The translations under genes and the position numbers were made by a program. The notes beneath the pieces were generated by a model. It did not search any database. It had not been told where the DNA came from and saw nothing but the letters and a program-made list of their open reading frames with translations. A stretch of 64,000 nt of DNA from Cristatella mucedo (taxonomy: Eukaryota > Bryozoa > Phylactolaemata > Cristatellidae): positions 1,534,501 to 1,598,500 of the forward strand of contig WPIO01000018.1 of assembly GCA_009760855.2 (NCBI GenBank), given 5' to 3'. Positions within the stretch are counted from its first letter, which is position 1, and each line of letters begins with the position of its first letter. Below are positions 22,881 through 36,018 of this stretch, piece after piece.

Positions 22881-25639
22881 TAATGATGCTATTATTAGAT
22901 AGATATTAAAGATACGTGTCCTTTTATTAGACAAATATTAAAATATGTGTCTTTCTAATTAAAACCCCAAAAGCATAAGAAAATCAAGCATTCAGGCTAA
23001 CTGCTAGCCTTTTTTTTAGAGAAACTGAAACTACTCACAAAAACGTGCTGCCAAGGACGCATCTTTTATGTAAGACTATAATAAGTACGGTCATAGCTGC
23101 TGTAAAAAACTGCCGCGTTCTGTAAAGCGCTTGTGCGCTTATATAACGATGAAATTCTTCCCGGTAGCCACATTTCAATGATTTTTTTTGAGCAATATCA
23201 AAATAATGAAATTATTGCACTGCAAGAAAACGCCAGAGAAGTTTACGCTATTGAGGCTGTACGCGAATGCACTGTTAATTTAATCGCAGTTTAGTGTCCT
23301 CAGATGGATGATCAACTGCATTTTCCGTTTGATTTATTGACGGCACCTCGGCGTTGGATTGCGGCCCTGTGGCGTGCATTGATGGCTGGGACCTCTGATA
23401 AGGAAAGGTGGTTTAGGGTCAAGGAAGCTAGGCCGGGAGTAAGTGGTAACCAAATGCTTTTTGAGAGGCCTTGTTTGTTTTGCACCCTGTGAGCATTGTA
23501 AACATACGTGGTCACAGGCCTTTGTGGCGTTTCAACTGTTGATTTTCGTCGTTACAGTTGTCGCTGTTTATTCCTCTTGTCGCAGGTAAGCTGCATGTTC
23601 GACATAAATCAACCATAGCACCAGAGAGCTGTAGTGGTGGCCTCTGCAGGCATGTGCCACTGGGACTCGAACGTACCGAAGGCGCCTTCTATGTGGTGCA
23701 GCGGTTCCCCTGTCCAGATGCCTTCCAGATGAATCGAATTATACTAAGTAAATTTTTCAGTTGCCTACACAAGGCCGGTCATGGTTCGACAAATTCTAAA
23801 CCGGCCAACGTTGACGTACTGGTTTCAGCCTACTCGCGCTCTCAGATCGTCATTGGAGATTTATTTAGCTATTTACATTCGTCGCTTAAGGATAGTTGGC
23901 GACCGGAGCTTTTGATCTACTGGTCTTAGATTTTGGATCTCCCTTTCACAATGCTTCTAAAATCACGTCCTCCCTTCTGCCTAATGTGGTGTAAGCCGAA
24001 TTTGGAACTTCAGCGTTGTGAGGATGAGACAGATAAATGTCCTTGCTTACCAAAACATGATCCGGATTTGTCGTAATTTCATTATTAGGGTTCTGAGTAA
24101 TCAACCCCGGAAGCATTGAGCCAAGTCTTTAAGCTTTTCTTTGCCGGCAAGCAACACTAATGGTTTTCAGATATATATATATATATATATATATATACGT
24201 TTAAGTTTTTGTTTAATTTTGGAAATTATGGGCTGTCGCTCAAATAAACTGCTGTTCTTTCACTGAGCAATGTGCTAACGGAATACAACACTTCGGTCTG
24301 GATAGCAAAAATACGAATCGACAAAAATCGTCTAAAGCCTCGGTGATGCAAAGATTGCTACGATGCCCTACACTACTGCTTACACGTGCTTTTTCACTAC
24401 CCCATCAGCACTCAAACTATTAACAATGTATCCTAGTATTCACAATGCCCGATTCAATATATCAACATAAAGCTGCCACTGCTTCACTAAATGCATAGTC
24501 AAATACTGAAATCACATTCCATAATCTATTCGCAGAGAAAGTGCTGTCTTCTGGTGGAGTCTACCTAGGTTAATCCGTGAAGCAACAGTTGATCGATGCG
24601 ATTATACTTAATAACTGCTGGATTACTGATCTGAAAGCTATCGTCACATGAATAGGCTTTCTAAGTAATAATAGTTTAATCCCTATCCAATTTAATTGCA
24701 AAATGTTTATGGATTTCTAGCTACAAAAGAATTTCTAAACTTGTGATGGCGATAAAAAAATTGAAGAAAGCCCAAGGAACATGTCATTGAAACGGAAACA
24801 GTAAACTCTGTACTTTATCATCGTTATCTTCAAAAATCAATGGCCACTTTCGAGAAAAATGTGTAAAAATTATTTCTAAAAATTACAAAAATTGGCTTGC
24901 TAATTTAGTCATATTAGGACAGTGCTTGATCACCATACAATCTCAACTTTCATATGCAAGCACATTGCACTGATCTAATAATTCTTAAACCAATCTTAGC
25001 AATGCTACTCATCCGACTCACTTATACCCTTTACAAACCACAGTCCCGTCCATCGAGCTTGCAGAGATAGGGATTTCTGGAAGCTTAACGATGATGCTAT
25101 CAATCTAGAAAGTTTGGGTACAGCAACTGTCGGACCAACGTTGGAAAAGCCAACCCCAGAGATTGGTTGTATAGAATCGCACCACTGACATCTGAGCGTT
25201 TTTATCCAAAATGACTTGCTAATTAATGAGCACATTCCCTTCAATGTCAAGTCTCTCTAATATCAAAAGACGAGTATTGCTAAAGTAAATCCACGCTAGG
25301 ACAATTAGGTAATAGCCTAACTGGTGTTGGTGTTTGTGTGGTGGCTTCTGCATAAGAGCAATTTCCTTTATTCGGGAATCCTTGGCTATGACTTTAATCT
25401 TCAGCAACTGGTGCCAAACGTAGAATCTTATCAGTTATGTCATCGACTGTATAGCCGATGCATCACATCAATTTTGTCCTAACATTCCTTCCTCCCTATT
25501 AAGCTTTGAATCTGGTCGTAGGCTGAGAGTGAAAATGTTCGACCTTTGCCCCTGGCTACACAACGGCTAAGGTGGATGTCTTTGACGATGACTTTGCATT
25601 TTCGCTCATCCTATGCAGGAAATGGTAACCAATGTAATG
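22881..25639. other. No gene seen; two unassigned open frames
   Basis: Frames at 23304-23492 and 23558-23929 (the latter 123 codons from a non-ATG codon) are open on the + strand, close together and of higher GC than the flanks. No domain or splice context supports a gene. The span also contains a (TA)n run at 24171-24197. Confidence 0.35.
24171..24197. repeat. (TA)n microsatellite
   Basis: Thirteen uninterrupted AT units. Confidence 0.95.
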
Positions 25640-26915
25640 TAGTGTAATGTATCTCCGTCTGTGACTTCACAAAGTCATAAAGACCATGTGGGTGTTACGC
25701 AGGAGAGTTTTGTATAGCACACTCACAGCCTAAACGGCTTTTGGTATGCATTCGGTAGCCAACAGACTTCGTCTCACGTAACAAAGAGAAATTGGGAGGC
25801 ATGCCAGAGTAAGGAAAGCAGTTGAGGTAGTGACTAGCATGTAAGTAGCAGATCAGCACCTCTGAAAAGGATGAGCCATAGTCGGCAGTAGGAGAGTAGT
25901 TGTCGTTGCGTAAGAGTTGTGGAAGTGAGTTCCACAGTCTAGGACCTGCAGAGCTAAAGCTTTGGTCGCCGACGGTCTTTAAGTGGAGGAATGGAACAGC
26001 TAATTTATTGTCCACACAGGACCTGAGAGCGCGAACAGGCTGAAACTGATGCAGCAGTTCAGCTAGATACGAAGGGGCCAAGCCGTGGCGGGACTTGTGG
26101 GTCAGCTTAGAACTTTGCTCTGTATCAGTTGCTCAACCGGCATCCATCCTAACTCTTTTAGCAAAGGAGACACGTGCTCAAACCTTTGGAACTCGAGCGC
26201 TAGCCTTGCACCCGTATTCACAGTCAGCTGCAGTGGCCTAAAATAGCTATCTTTGATAGCCCAGCGAAAAGGGAATTACAATTATCAAGCTGAGACAGAA
26301 CCAAGGAGCTAGGTAAAGTTTTTACAAGCAACTGTGGGAGATATCTCCTAATCTTGGATATGGATTGAACGTGACGGCTAGCTGTAGACGCAGTCTTCTG
26401 AATGAAGCTTTTGAAATTGAGGCAGTTGTCGTAAGCGACACCTAAATTTTGAGCACGTGGCGATGGCTGCATAACTGCATCACCTATTAGAAGAGAAAAG
26501 CCTTTTAATCCAGCCACACACTTACGGAGTCCTAAGAGCAGCAGTTCAGTTTTATCATCATTTAATTTCAGGACGTTTTACCACATCCAGGATCAAACAT
26601 CAGCAAGGCAAGCATTCACTTTCTCAGTTGCTTCAGCAGATTCTGACGGTTTGAATGACAAATAGAAAAGAGTATCGTCAGCATAAAAGTGATATCCTAT
26701 TTCACGGGCCTTAAACAATTTTCCTAGATGTCGTGCATAAATTCAGAAGAGCAAGTGACCGAGTACAAACACTTGAGGGACTCCACAGGTGACCCATCTC
26801 GTGTGTGAGACCAGACGCCCACACGACACGGATTGAACACGATCGGACAAATACCATTTAAACCGCGCCAGTGCTTCATATGCCAGACCGATAGTTGTTC
26901 TCAATCGTTCAAGCA
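25640..26915 (-). mobile_element. LINE family 2, 5'-truncated copy (RT part and C-terminal domain)
   Basis: The minus-strand frame 25695-26081 has the typical C-terminal block of non-LTR elements (LAELLHQFQPVRALRS, then KTVGDQSFSSAGPRLWNSLPQ). Further upstream, 26224-26517 has SPRAQNLGVAYDNCLNFKSFI and QTASTASRHVQSISKIRRYL. The region at 26640-26900 is the decayed reverse-transcriptase core. The repeated 3' end TACATTACACTACATT is near 25640. Stops and frameshifts interrupt it. The RT is related to but clearly different from LINE 1. Confidence 0.88.
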
Positions 26916-28384
26916 GAACAGATTGTTATCAAGATTTCCCTTACAGTATGTAATAACCACCTAATTTGGCTACACGTTGGAACACTAAACTTTAAATTCC
27001 GATCAAGAATGGTCTACATGGTTAATGAATCAAGCGGAAATGTCGGGATTCCTGGCTCACTTCAGCCAGTTGGTGCAACGATGGCAATACTCGCAAGACA
27101 ACTTCGGGTGCTTTGGAGTTTACCTAAGGACAAATCGATTAATGTAATTAGAATCCAACTATTGCTGAAATAGCTGCAGCCATCATCGTACCTGCATGGT
27201 ACAGAATGCAGTGCTGGGAAGTTTTGCATCTATAGCAGACCTCAGGATCTAGTAACGAATCGTGGCTTGGAAAACTGCTTATTTATTTGATTATATAAGA
27301 AAAAACCTCCAAGTTTCACTATGAATGGTAAAATAGCATATCTGTTCATTGTATTTCTAATTAACAGGTATTTGAGGTGCATATTGGCGTTTGGTGTACT
27401 TCCAGCAGCCGTTGCAGACGAGGTTCTCCTAAGTCATTCTCATCCAAGGCCAATGCAAATACCGTGGAACGTGATATCCAGCACTAGTAAAACGCCGATA
27501 GAATCGATTTGCCATTTCCTTTCATTTGCTATGCAGGAATAGCCTTAGCGGCCACCGTATTCACGAGGAGAGCTTTAGAATGAGGCTCCCATTGGTGTGA
27601 GTCAGATATTAATAGCTTTTAGGTCACCGTTTCACGGTCTTCCGTTTGCTTGCAAGATAATCAATCGCTCTAATGTTTAAAGAGAGACCACTTTGACAGC
27701 TGTGGCACAGCAAATATTCCTTCAAGATTATCATATCGCAGTCTAGTATTTACTCTTCTCTGCAAAAATAGAACTAGAATGCAATGAGAGAAACTACTCT
27801 ACATAGTGGTCCAACATCATCACATTATCAATGGAAACAATCTCATTTGAATTGTGACAGACCACTGCATTGCCATTTGACCTGTCCAAAACCCCTTGCA
27901 TGAAACTGACTTTTAGGTGACTTAGCCTCAATAAGTGTGAATCGCAGTTGTTTCAAGCTCAATTCATTCCATTGCTGTATGGAATGCCAAGCTCTAAAAC
28001 GTGAGATAGGCATTCTAATTAAAAGCTTATAATCACCATGTTTTTTGTGCTTTCCTACATAAATCTTTAGGAAATCATTATCTAATACTCAAATGAGCAC
28101 AATCATTTTTCAGGCATTGGTCAACGGTGGAAAGGAATATTGGAAATTTTTCAAGAAACTACAGGCTCGAATAGAATATGTCATGCACCTTTGACCCTAA
28201 GGAATCTGCAGATTATGCAGATCAAAATTCCCACTTCAATGCTACCATATCGAGTCTCAGGACCATGGCCATTGAGACAGCTCAATAGGCAAGCATGAAA
28301 TTAACCTATATTAATATAGAAACTAAAGAACCGACAGTTTTATCTTATTTGTGATAATTGGCCATCCACAGTCATTGGAAAACG
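26916..28384. other. No gene seen
   Basis: Spacer with short open frames only (for example 26895-27173 and 27321-27542 on +). No recognised domains. Confidence 0.4.
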
Positions 28385-28929
28385 AAGTTCCTAATGCAGA
28401 CACTAATTAAGAAAGTAACGTTGGACCAAGAAATTGAAACAGTGCCCGCCTAATCTCCCCTAGATCGTTGCTATCAAACGCCTTAGATCGAGTTGTGTCA
28501 GATTAGCTGAACTATTTAAGTGAAATTACAAACCTAGTGAGCAATGGCCAGTCTAGTTGCAGTGCTGATCACTCCAAAGAGTCAGTATTGCATAGGGTTT
28601 ACAACGACCATCTCGAAAATGCCGACTCGGGGAAGTTTCGTTGCTTGTCTTTCACGATCTTCAGGCATAATTCGATGCTATTAATCACCAAGTCCGCGAT
28701 CGTCTCTTATCTCGCCTGGGAAGCATAGGTGGTGTACTGAAATGGTTTAAATATTGTCTCTCAGTGCAGGAATCTAGAGTATTGATGCGAACGAAAAAGA
28801 TCGTCCAAGGAATTGCTACGGTATGGATTACTTTTGGCTCTGTGCTTTGTCTGCCACCTTTATCTTTTATACTCTGTCTCCGTCTCTCTCTCTGTTTCTA
28901 TCTTTGTCTCTGTCTTTCTCCCTCTCCGC

Positions 28930-29000
<71 letters not shown>

Positions 29001-29920
29001 CCTCTCTCTCTCTCTCTCACTCTTTCAGATGTGATCGACAAGCACAGTCTAGGTTTTAAACTTCTATGCAGATGACGCTCAGTTGTACCTTTGCCTTGAT
29101 CCGTCCCAAACCTCCAGCTCGACGAGCACTTTAAGCAGCCAGGCTGTTGCATCTGCAGGAAATTGAGGTGTCCTCTTCCAAAATGACCTTGCACTAGCCG
29201 ACCTCGTCCAGCTCCTTGTCAAGTTGGCCTAATTTCCTCTTCATAACAGTGCTAAAACCCGGGCTCGCTGTGACAGGGATACTACATCGAAATCTTTTCT
29301 TTCATTGTTTTTATGCCGTCTTGACCTCTGCAGCTACCTAATTTCTGGTCTACCGACCAGTGCAAACAGGCGTATAAAGTTGATTTAAAACTCTGTAGCT
29401 ATTCTTGTCGGTCTTCAGCATAGCAGTTGCCACATCACACCACTGCTTTACGACCGGGACTGGCCACCAATAATTCAGCGAATCGGCTTCAAGGTCCGGT
29501 CACTTACTTTTAGGTCTGTTTATTCTCTGCTACCAAGCAGAAATGCTCTGTCAGCATGCCAGCCATTTTATCGCCAGCTTTCCAAATCAAATAGTTTAGT
29601 TACACCTCGTACGATTTTCAAATATTTCGGGGAATTCGCCTGTAGTTCGTAAGCTCCCAAAGCCCGTAACTCACTCGCTACTACTGACAAGACATCCCCT
29701 GACTTGACGAGGCACAAAAGATGCTAAAAACGCTCGTATTTATAGAAGCATTTATATATTCCTCGTGATTCGTCCTGTTCGTGGTTATGCATGCTAACAT
29801 TGTGCATGAATAATAACTAAAATACTAATTATATATCATGCTTCCTTCACAGCATACGTAAAGTGCCTAGAAAGAGGTCTGGTTATATGAGGCCGCTGTG
29901 TAGATGTATTATTATTATTC
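28385..29920 (+). mobile_element. LINE family 1, RT to 3' end, with a CT-repeat expansion inside
   Basis: Parallels the longest copy from about its position 6240 onward: the AGTATTGCATAGGGTTTACAACGACC block (YNDL), TCACCAAGTC, a YADD-type block at 29065-29100 (TATGCAGATGACGCTCAGTT, still encoding YADD), the C-terminal region, and the 3' end with AAGTGCCTAGAAAGAGG followed by a TTATTATT tail near 29910. Many frameshifts. A CT microsatellite replaces the segment before the YADD block. Confidence 0.88.
28868..29026. repeat. (CT)n microsatellite within LINE 1
   Basis: An impure run of CT with interspersed A, G and extra C units, read as S/L repeats in the open frames. It sits exactly where the intact LINE copy has TATACTCTCCCTCTTGC. 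Confidence 0.93.
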
Positions 29921-31214
29921 AAATAGTCTACTCGCGATTATGCGATGAACTATAGCCGAGGGAGAATAAAAGCTGGGGCCACGAGATAGGCAGGTAGCTG
30001 CTGTTCCAGAGTTGGCACTGACATTAGAGCTTATTTGAGCTCTATGCTAGAGAACCTTAGGTGCAAGGCATGGCCGCTGTTAAATGTCTGTAAGCGTCCG
30101 CTGCTGTCAAATAGACTCGTCTGAATTACGTGCATGGAGTTGATACGAGCGCTTGTCGTCGCTGCCGTGTTTCTGCTACTGCTGGCGTACCTGCATGCAA
30201 TGATGCAGCACCTACAAGTCGCCAGCCATGCTACAAGGCGCTGGCGTTGTCAGTAGTATTCCTTGCGAGTCGGCCAAGACTAGCACTATTACAAGCGCTG
30301 TGTTTGGGGTCCAGTTCTGACCGGACGTGAAAACCTCGCGCCGTATTTGTAAGAATAGCTGTTTGCCATCGACCCTCAGCTGCCGCACGCTATGCATGCC
30401 TACTGCTACCTGCAAAAGAGCAATCCTCACCCATCCTCGTACAGCATTACACCTCGCAGTTATCCTCTCCTCGAGCCTCATTGAGCAGGTGACAATTTCA
30501 GAGATATAGTCAAAACGTTAACGTACAATGCCCTACCAGGCAATGGAGGATTCAAATATTCAGCTTAACCGATGGCAAGGCAAACATTTCACTGCATCCT
30601 TACTATGCTGACACCGTGAGGACACGGTGTGAGGATGAAGCGTTTAAAACCTCTGAAATCCACCTTCGAAATGTCTTTATCCACTCTGCAACTCCAATTT
30701 CTCCTATCGGGATAGAGTAAAGCTACCTGCATCTGAGGTGTAAGCGGAAATTTTCACAAACAATACAATCTAACATTGACCTCTGTTTGGAGACCCCAAT
30801 GGTGCTCGCTAATAGAATATACCTCATAAGCCATACAAGGCCGACCAGAGGCAAAGGTCGATCTCCTTAAAACTTTGGGTATGACCTATTCAAACATGCC
30901 GTTAGCGAACGCAGCCAAGGCCGCTTAGTCAGCCTTGGTGCCTAGTTTGAAATATTCAAAAAAGGACTGCCTGTAATTGGTGAATAATCTTTAAACTGAG
31001 AACGTGGACTTGTAGCCCGATAAGCATCTGAAGTGGAAGCTGACAATTTAAGCTTAGAAGCCTCTTCAGCAAGCCGAGTAGCCACCCTGAAGTTCTTCGG
31101 CCACTAAGTGGGTGCATAGATGAAGTAAACATTCGTGGTGCTGCTCGTGACGAGTACCTAGTGCGGGTCACGCTATTGAAGTTTACTAAAGCTGCAGCTA
31201 GCACATCCTTAAAT
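29921..31214. other. No gene seen
   Basis: Moderate-GC spacer. Overlapping 60-90 codon frames around 30130-30510 on both strands have no recognisable domain. Confidence 0.4.
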
Positions 31215-32480
31215 TCGCGAGTCTTAGGCTATATCTGCAATGTAGTATATCTCCGTCTGCAACTCTACAAAACAGCAAACAATGAGCGGGTGTTATGCAG
31301 AAGAGGTTTGTGTGCTCAATAATAATTACTATACATTTGATATTCCACCCTCAGATAACTCAATCTTTTTCTGCAAACTTAACCTTAGCTGGAAAGGATG
31401 CAAGATCGATCGGTTAGTGGTAGCATGCTCAATGCCAACAAGCACAACACGGTGAGGACTGACATGCACAGGGTCAGCATGCAAATATGATAGTGGCAGC
31501 ATGTACACTGTCAACACATATAAGCATCATACAGGACGAATCACGTGGACCAACTAAATACTGTGATAAATTTAAGCGTTTTATTTTATTTTAAAAGCCA
31601 TCAAGGCAAGGGATTTCGTGACACAAGTCGGAAGTAAGTTCCGTGACTTTGGAGCATACGAAGTAAATGCACTGTCTCCAGAGGATTTGAGACTTGGACT
31701 AGAATAAGGTACGTGATTTGATTCCACAAACCCTGATGCCTTTTGGTATTCGCAAGGCAGCCGATGGAGTTATCTACACAGAAAAGAGAAAGTGAGCAGC
31801 AAAGCATAGTCAGGAGGGCAGTAGAGAAAGTTGATAGCTTTGAAGTAGCACCTCATGACGACTAGAAATTATTTTCGTCAGTCACCAGCAGGAGGAAAAT
31901 AGCGTAGCTTTGCTTAGCATATGTAGATGGGAGCTCCGCAGCCTTATACAACTGCAGCAAAACCGTCTATCCTAGCGGCTTGTAAGCATAGTAATGAAAC
32001 AGCTAGTTTCCTAATCTTACACGGACCTGAGGTCACGAGGAGGCTGAAAGTGGTGCAGCAGTTGGGCTAGATATGAAACAGCCAGGCCACGGCTGGCCTT
32101 GTGAGTCAGCATAAGAACGTTGCTACACAGCCATCGATCAACATGGAGCCATTCAAGTTCACTGAGTGAAGGAAGGATGTAAGAGAGCCGAAGCTCCAGG
32201 ATTGATTGGTTAACTACCCTTGCAGCCACATTCGTCATCAGCTTCGGTGGCCTAATGGCTTTTTCTGTATCCCAGCCCGCCCAAGTGGAATTTGCTATAA
32301 TCCCGATTAGCCAGAGCCGGGGAGGCAGTTAGATTTTGCAAAAAAATTCGGTCGACAGTACCTAATCCCAGACAAGGTTCGACTAGGCTGGAGATAGTCT
32401 TGCTAGTGAAACTTTCAAAATGTAGACAAATGTCAAAGAAGGCACGAATTCCGAGCACCTGGTGCTGGTTGGACAGCAGC
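31215..32480 (-). mobile_element. LINE family 2 copy split by a LINE 1 insertion
   Basis: The 3' end of LINE 2 lies at 31215-31320 (ATCTCCGTCTGCAACTC, GTGTTATGCAG). The body resumes at about 31720-32480 (CTTTTGGTATTCGC, then the frame at 32017-32238 with LAQLLHHFQPPRDLRS). Between them lies the LINE 1 fragment listed next. All parts are decayed. Confidence 0.75.
31321..31719 (-). mobile_element. LINE family 1 3' fragment nested in LINE 2
   Basis: AATAATAATTAC tail, CTCAGATAACTCAATCT, GACATGCACAGGGTCAGCATG, GTGGCAGCATGTACACTGTC and the ACACAAGTCGGAAGTAAGTTC block follow LINE 1 3' order on the minus strand. Confidence 0.78.
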
Positions 32481-32989
32481 CTTTGTTACTAGACGAGCCA
32501 AGTCTACTTGTCCAACCACAGACTTCGGGTCACCAACAATTTTTATCTTTGCTCAGTCATGCTAGGTAGTATTCTGCCAATTGGAAAACTTGGCACGTGT
32601 TTAGCTACGTTCTCAACCCAACAATCTTTGTAGTCCTTGACTTTTGCTATTCTCTCTGCTTCTGCTCGGATTTTTGAAGCGAGGCCATGCTCATTTAGCC
32701 CGGCCCGTGACCAAGAGGTTGTCTGGCACTAGCCTTCCTCTGCGACCTCCCCCAGTGTACTTGCAAGTGACCAAAATTTAATACCACCGTTACAAAGATA
32801 GAGTTCAGAAAAATTAAACGAATTGTTTGTACGAACCAATTGAATAGCTAGGTAAGTTCATGCGAATGTGTCAAAGCATCCACTGTGGTGAAATTTTTAT
32901 TTATCGGGACTCCGTAGGCCGGTGCCTCTACTCACATTTCACCAACGCTCAACTGATCAGCTCATTCGATCATAAATCAATTTTGTAGC

Positions 32990-33185
32990 CACAAAATGCC
33001 TTCTCTTTCCCAGCAAGCTCACAGGTTTTTTATCAAGTCTCGAACCGATTTCAAGGTCCTCTTATTGAATGACAGATCGTCTTGCTGCCTTGCACCAGCC
33101 TACCTATTTAACATTTGTGCTCCTCTCGTGAGTTGTCACACACCACTTTCTCTGACTGGCTTCCAATCATTTTTTAGTTCCTCAT
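32990..33185 (+). mobile_element. LINE family 2-like C-terminal fragment
   Basis: The frame 32996-33187 reads RTDFKVLLLNDRSSCCLAPAYL, which parallels the IDFKVLSL...LAPAYL stretch of LINE RT C-termini. Assignment to family 2 rather than 1 is uncertain. Confidence 0.55.
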
Positions 33186-35864
33186 AGTAAGTTGTCAGCT
33201 TACCGTGATTTAGCCTGCAGTTCAACATGCACTACTACACTCGAACCAGCCACTTGCTGTGGTTGCAAGCAGCAATGACTCTGCATCATTCGTGTCTCAG
33301 GTGAAGTGTATCTGCTACCTCAGATTTCCGTGAGCGAAATACACATCTTTGGTTATAGCTTGTTTTGCAAGCTTGCCTGTTCTTTGTTCAGTGCTTTTCA
33401 TGAAGCAGGGTGCTTGAAAACCATTGCCAGTGTATGTCTTCTTGTTTGCATTTACATGCTCGCCTAAAGCATGATGCTCGAGCACCAGCACTTTTTGATA
33501 TACATGCATACTACCATATCTGTCAGTAAAACGTGGTCGCTAATTCTTTTTTAGTGATTTTTAAAGCTCATAAGTGGAGATTTATTCCCCAAAGCACAGA
33601 AACGGGTATTTACTATTACTTTTAATTAATAACTATATAAATATATATCCCCTCATTTTCTGATGGCAGATGAATGGAAGCTTTTAGCTCGACAGAAAAA
33701 ATTAAGAATATCCAGCTCATAGAAATGTATTCGAGCTATAAAATAATACGCAACACAGCTCTGTTAATGGGAAACTAGATTAGTACTAGATATCGGTGAG
33801 GACAAACTAATTTAAAAGCAAGTAGCTAGCTTTCCAGACTTAAAACTTCGTGGTAGTCCAACAAAGTTAGTATTGTCACCAGAATTATCACCCTTCGAAA
33901 GCTTAATGTCCACTGTTATTCACTGGCTGACCCCTGAGCTGCTTCCAGTCTGTTAAGTAATGCAGATGGGGATGTACTAGGCTGCACACATTTAATGCTA
34001 AGCTGAGCCCATTAGCATAGATACAACCGTTCTCAGCTTGCACTGTTTCTGTACAGAGAGTTATGAAGGTTCACTTTGACATCTTGGCTGTACCATATTG
34101 GAGATGCCCTTGACTAATGAGCCTTTGAGGCGGAATAGAAAGCTGTTTAAGACATTCACACAGGAAAGACATGCTTAGATATTATGGGCGTGACCAAGTT
34201 CACAGGCTTCCGATTAAATCTACTTGTGTCAACCAGCTGCTCACCAGCTACAGCTGGTGTCTTTAGAGACCACCGTGTCTATCTATTTCAATCGTACATT
34301 AAAGATTTTCTTTTAGAGACAAATTTGCAGAGATCCTAGGAACTTTACGTCAGCTCGTAATGTTCATTAATAGGTAGATCTGGAGATCAGTTCTGCACTT
34401 TCCTCCTTCACTTGCCAATATTTTTAATTAGAAATTACCCTTGCTTCAATCTACCTTTCGGCTCCTCCTTGCTAAGAAGAAATATGTCCTGCCATAGAGT
34501 TTGTCGACAAATCTCCAGCATCTAGGGCTTTAGTAAAGAATACCTAGGCCAAAAATAAATAATTTACGGGTTTGAAAAATACTAACGGCAAGCAGGAGAA
34601 AGTTTAATAGATAATTGAAAGGTAGCTCTATAAGGTGTAGAAAAAACCGACTATGGATCAATGTGTGGTGGGCCACTTAATCTATCATGAGTGGTATTTA
34701 CTTGTTTGTTGTCGGTTTCAGTTCAGTGCAGCGAAAGTCGATGCTTAAAGCGATTCTGGAAATCAAAACACGAAGGATATCCGTTTTCAGGACTTGAGGA
34801 ACTCCCACAAGGGGGTTCTAAAAGGGGCTTGCACTGGAGCAGGTGAAACCACGTGAGAGCATTGCCTAGGGTTGTCATTTAGGGTCAACAAATAATTAAA
34901 GTCTGAGGCAGTTCTTCGATGCAACAACTTCAGTCAAGACCTTTGCCTTAATCGTATCTGCTAGCCTAAGCAACCGAAAAGCTATTTAGGTTCTCCACAG
35001 TTATTAATCCTGACAAATCCGACGTTTTTCGTTAGCAGGTGCTGGCCTTAGCTAAAGGGCTTGGTTTTCAGCTATTGAAGTTCCCCTGTGGTTAATGGGC
35101 AATGTTGCGGTTTGCTGTTGCAACCAGTCACGTTTGTGCCGAAGCAGTTACTTATCATGAATTCCCGTAGTTGGTTCTCACGTGTGGCTGCACGGGAGCA
35201 GGTGAAATAGATTACATCCGAAATAAATCAAACACACACCCTCAATTAGCAGGCAGAAGCTACGAGCCTAGTATCCTTTGGGAATTATTCAAAAAATGGG
35301 AACTACCTCTCACTGTTACTTGCTGGCAGGTTCAGGATTGCTCCGTATTCCTTTAGAAACGCAAATGCAAGAGAAGCCAAAAGTGTGCATAGCATGCTGC
35401 TGGCAGCCCGAAAGACTTCGGCAGCACCGAAATTGCAGCCGTTAGGCGTGTCCTGCTGCTCACATCGTTGCCATTAACTCCGACTGTTAGTGTTCTCCAG
35501 CTTCCAGTGCAGCCATATCCCAACGGACTCAGTCAGCAGCATACATAAATGCATGGAAGCAAAGAACCAAAGCACAGCATAGCAACGAGAGAGCTTTATA
35601 AGATTAAAGAGTATGCAGCTTCACCAGATAGATGCGATGAACAAATCTCGACGCCGGTGCCAGTGGTGAATGCGTGTGCAGGCTGCCTGACCATGTTACA
35701 CATGCTCGCAGGCTGGTGCTGCTAGAGCACTCCGAAAGTTGTTGCCAAATCTTAGTCCGTCGAATTAATTCTAGCACTTCCGTACGACGACTGTCGGTTC
35801 GAGTAATGCATGAGGCCATTTTAAATTTCAAGGAGTACGCTTGGTGAAAAAAATACTTCATTAC
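33186..35864. other. No gene seen
   Basis: No supported coding region, RNA gene or repeat. Confidence 0.45.
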
Positions 35865-36018
35865 ATCCTCTTATTCGATAGCGACAGAAGAGCCTTGACG
35901 GCTATCACCACCGCTTGCAGTGGTGATAAAGGATCGCCCACCGCAGGATTCGAACCAACGACCTTGGGGATGTGATACTGAAAAGCAACCGCCTTACCTA
36001 GTGAGTCATTACGGCTCA
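35865..36018 (-). mobile_element. SINE A, copy 4 (best-preserved tRNA head)
   Basis: Minus strand: TGACTCACTAGGTAAGGCGG (box A region), GGTTCGAATCC (perfect box B), CTGCGGTGGGCGATCC, the TATCACCAC...GTGGTGATA inverted repeat and AGCCGTCAAGGCT. The intact B box suggests this is among the younger copies. Confidence 0.9.

Noticed and set aside
35940-36018. A functional tRNA gene on the minus strand
   Set aside because: The B box is perfect, but the unit is one of seven dispersed copies with a common body, so it is SINE A.
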